DNA from: Bryum argenteum
Lineage: Eukaryota; Streptophyta; Bryopsida; Bryales; Bryaceae
Assembly: GCA_037043015.1 (NCBI GenBank)
Contig: CM073323.1
Span: forward strand, 22,348,758-22,412,757
Direction of reading: 5' to 3'
DNA length: 64,000 nucleotides
A program made the position numbers and the translations under genes. The notes below the pieces were generated by a model. That model ran no database searches. It worked only from the letters and a program-made list of their open reading frames with translations, and was not told the DNA's origin. Below are positions 61,701 to 64,000 of the stretch, piece by piece (positions within the stretch are counted from its first letter, which is position 1; the number at the start of each line of letters is the position of its first letter).

Positions 61701-64000
61701 GGCGAGATGGATGAATGATTAATTATTTTTTCATTCGTTCGACATTTGAATTCCGAACGGTAACACTAGAGGCTGGTGACTGGTCACTCAGCTCGTGTGC
61801 CCCTTTTTAATTGATTATTAATGATTTTGCTGTTTCCTTTTGGCTGACAGAACCACCTTATTTTCAAATTTTTGAATAATATATGCTTTTGTCCTTTTTC
61901 AACAGGATTTGGAGGGTTCAGTACTTTAGTACTAAAAAAAAGGCCTTGAACTTGGAAATTACAATTGTAGAATATCTTTTCCCAATTTTTGTAATTATGT
62001 CTTAAAGTATGAATTTTTTCTTTTTTCTTTTTTGAATTAGTCAATGTAATATTGATTGAAAAACAATACATTTGGTCCATAGCATACAAGCTTGGAGAGT
62101 CTACAACTTTTTATAATTTTTGCAAACATCTAGAGGGGTAGAAGAGCTTAGTGAAAAACTCGGAGGGTGATCTCAACCACGTTCACACAAAGTTGCCTAG
62201 TGAGGATGCCGGATTGAGCCACTCAAGTGTTAGCTCAACCCTCCTACAAAACTCAGTGGTTGGCAACCAATGTGAGTCAAATCTATTTGAGTATATGGAA
62301 GAATGTTGAGGGTGGTGTGTAGCCAAGCGGTCTTGTGGACAATTGATGGTGTCCACAAATGCTTCCTAGATTTTAAGCTCTCGAAAGTGACCACTCCAGT
62401 CGTCATCACGGAAACACACTGCATTCGTCTCCAACCAGATTAGCCGTAGTACAGGAGTGTTTTTTCATTAATGTAATTTGATCTCTTTCATAAAGACATA
62501 GGAATCTTCAAGAAAATAAAAGTATTTGATAGGAATTTGTGTATTATAAACTAAATACAATAGTTGATTGTAGTTTTTCACAAAGCATAACGATATGCAA
62601 TATAGTAGCCTTAACTCGGTGGAAATCACTTTAACTATTTTTTTTGAAGGAATTTGAAGGTAGTTGCGGCTATTGGGTGGTCTTGAAGATTTTGTTCAAG
62701 ACATTTTTTATAAAGAAATCGCGGCGTGAAGTTGTTGAGAGAAATATACATAGCAAAACTACATTTGATGAAGGTAGTTGAAAGCACAAAATTGGTGAAG
62801 TCGTACAGTCTATGAGGGTAGAAAATGGAAACCACATTAGAAGATACACTTGCTACTTATATGTTATAGATTGTTTAATGGTCATCACAACGACACAAGC
62901 TATAAGCAAGAGGCTTGAGCCAAAAACAACAAAAAGAGAAGATCATAAAGCATTTCACTTACCTATTGAACATACCATGTCCTTAAGGATTTTGTGCCAT
63001 TCCACGACAAAAAGCAAGATTCCCCAAAAAAAATCTTCTGAACTTCATTGAAAGATTAAAAAATAATAATTAAAATGACTAAACATATCCAGTATGATTT
63101 CTCCAATAAAATTAGTTTTTAAATCAATATTTATTATAATACGGTTTGTTCATTTGTACCAAATCACAAATCTCCTAAAGAGCATCCCCAATGGTCCTCA
63201 AACTTTGCACATATATGCATGTATTCGCTCATAAAGAGGGACCAATAGAAGGTCTGAGAATGCAATACAACTTCTAATAAATCTTGCTTAGAATAGAATC
63301 TCATTGAATCCTACTATGCCTTAAAAACCTCTTGCGTTTTATTGCTTGGTGAATTTTTAACTTGGCATTGTGTTTCTATGTGACCTCTTTTTGTATATTT
63401 ATATAGCAATTTCATTAAATTTTTCCTTAGAGCTTTAAAATTAATGATTTTTAGCTGACATTTTGCTTTGGGCAGATTTCTAAAAGAGGTGGGAGCCAAT
63501 CTTAGAGTTGAGGCTATCAAAATCTAGCTTGCTATCTCTTAATTGGTACTCTTGTTTGTTCAAGGGGAACCTATAATGTTAAACTCTTCTTTTAAGATAT
63601 GGTCTTTTGCCATTTCGAGCAGCCTAGGTTTTTGGGTTGAAATTAATATTTTTGATTAAGATTTGTACTGAGTGTTGTCTATACTACAAGGTGCGTGTGC
63701 AGCAAATTGGAAAATTAAATTCTAATTTTTGAGTTATTTAACACAAATTTTAGTTTTCACACCCTAGGCACGCAGATAAAAAATAATTATTTTAAAGATT
63801 TTCTCAAAATTTTTTTTTAGAGGTATGTTCATATCAATGTCACTATTTGAGTTCCCAAGGGCCTTGAGTCAAAAAATCTACCGTTTCTAAAAGGGCAGCC
63901 TCCAGAGCAAGCTTCAAATTTTTTTGAAATTTCAAAAATAAAAATTTGCCCAAACTTTGAATGTTATGATCTTATAAATGGTAAACATTCAACGGTGAAT
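61701..64000. other. Gene-free AT-rich flank to the window edge
   Basis: No gene is seen. From about 63590 to the end there is another copy of the 956-bp TTAA element family (shared GGTATGTTCATA, then GTCAAAAAATCTACC and AAGGGCAGCCTCCA), cut off by the window. Confidence 0.5.

Overview
The window is nuclear DNA from a plant. The genes have short introns with GT/AG ends. The proteins most resemble plant members of their families: an LPEAT1-type acyltransferase, a plant importin beta, an FRA1/KIF4-type kinesin-4, an ABHD17-like hydrolase and an AIFM2/FSP1-like oxidoreductase. About two thirds of the window is AT-rich, gene-free sequence full of small transposons. The repeat families are not ones I can assign to a known seed-plant set, and a non-seed land plant is possible, but the lineage cannot be fixed from the sequence.

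Layout. 1-5470: gene-free, with TTAA-flanked inverted-repeat elements and a cluster of strong hairpins. 5996-9298 (-): LPEAT1-like acyltransferase, 9 coding exons, 459 aa. 10500-12390: old SINE-like sequence. 12391-15263 (-): AIFM2/FSP1-like FAD/NAD(P)H oxidoreductase, 6 coding exons, 355 aa, with two Stowaway-type MITEs in its last intron. 15478-15669 (-): doubtful small membrane ORF. 16100-24790: 8.7 kb of gene-free, degenerate repeats with one tRNA-derived SINE. 25400-28609 (+): importin beta, 4 coding exons, 874 aa, with a leader intron. 32858-42700: a 9.8-kb CACTA-type (En/Spm) transposon carrying its own minus-strand genes, AGACATC subterminal repeats, and nested insertions (a CACTA MITE, a TTAA element and a SINE). 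43172-45155 (-): ABHD17-like hydrolase, 5 coding exons, 270 aa. 45643-45744: long (TA)n tract. 47019-49106: TTAA MITEs, one inserted into the terminal repeat of another. 49889-50451 (-): small 118-aa mitochondrial-type membrane protein, possibly MICOS Mic12/Mic13-like. 50566-50934: second full-length SINE. 51863-52674: two adjacent MITEs. 53390-60903 (-): kinesin-4 with a C-terminal cysteine-rich CXC segment, 25 coding exons, 1430 aa. 61700-64000: gene-free repeats.

The host genes are unrelated housekeeping genes and do not form a pathway cluster. All exon boundaries were worked out by hand from reading frame continuity, GT/AG sites and remembered homologues; no alignment was run. The most unusual content is the TTAA-targeting MITE families, which have the target site and terminal bases expected of piggyBac relatives, and the CACTA element carrying an unidentified gene.
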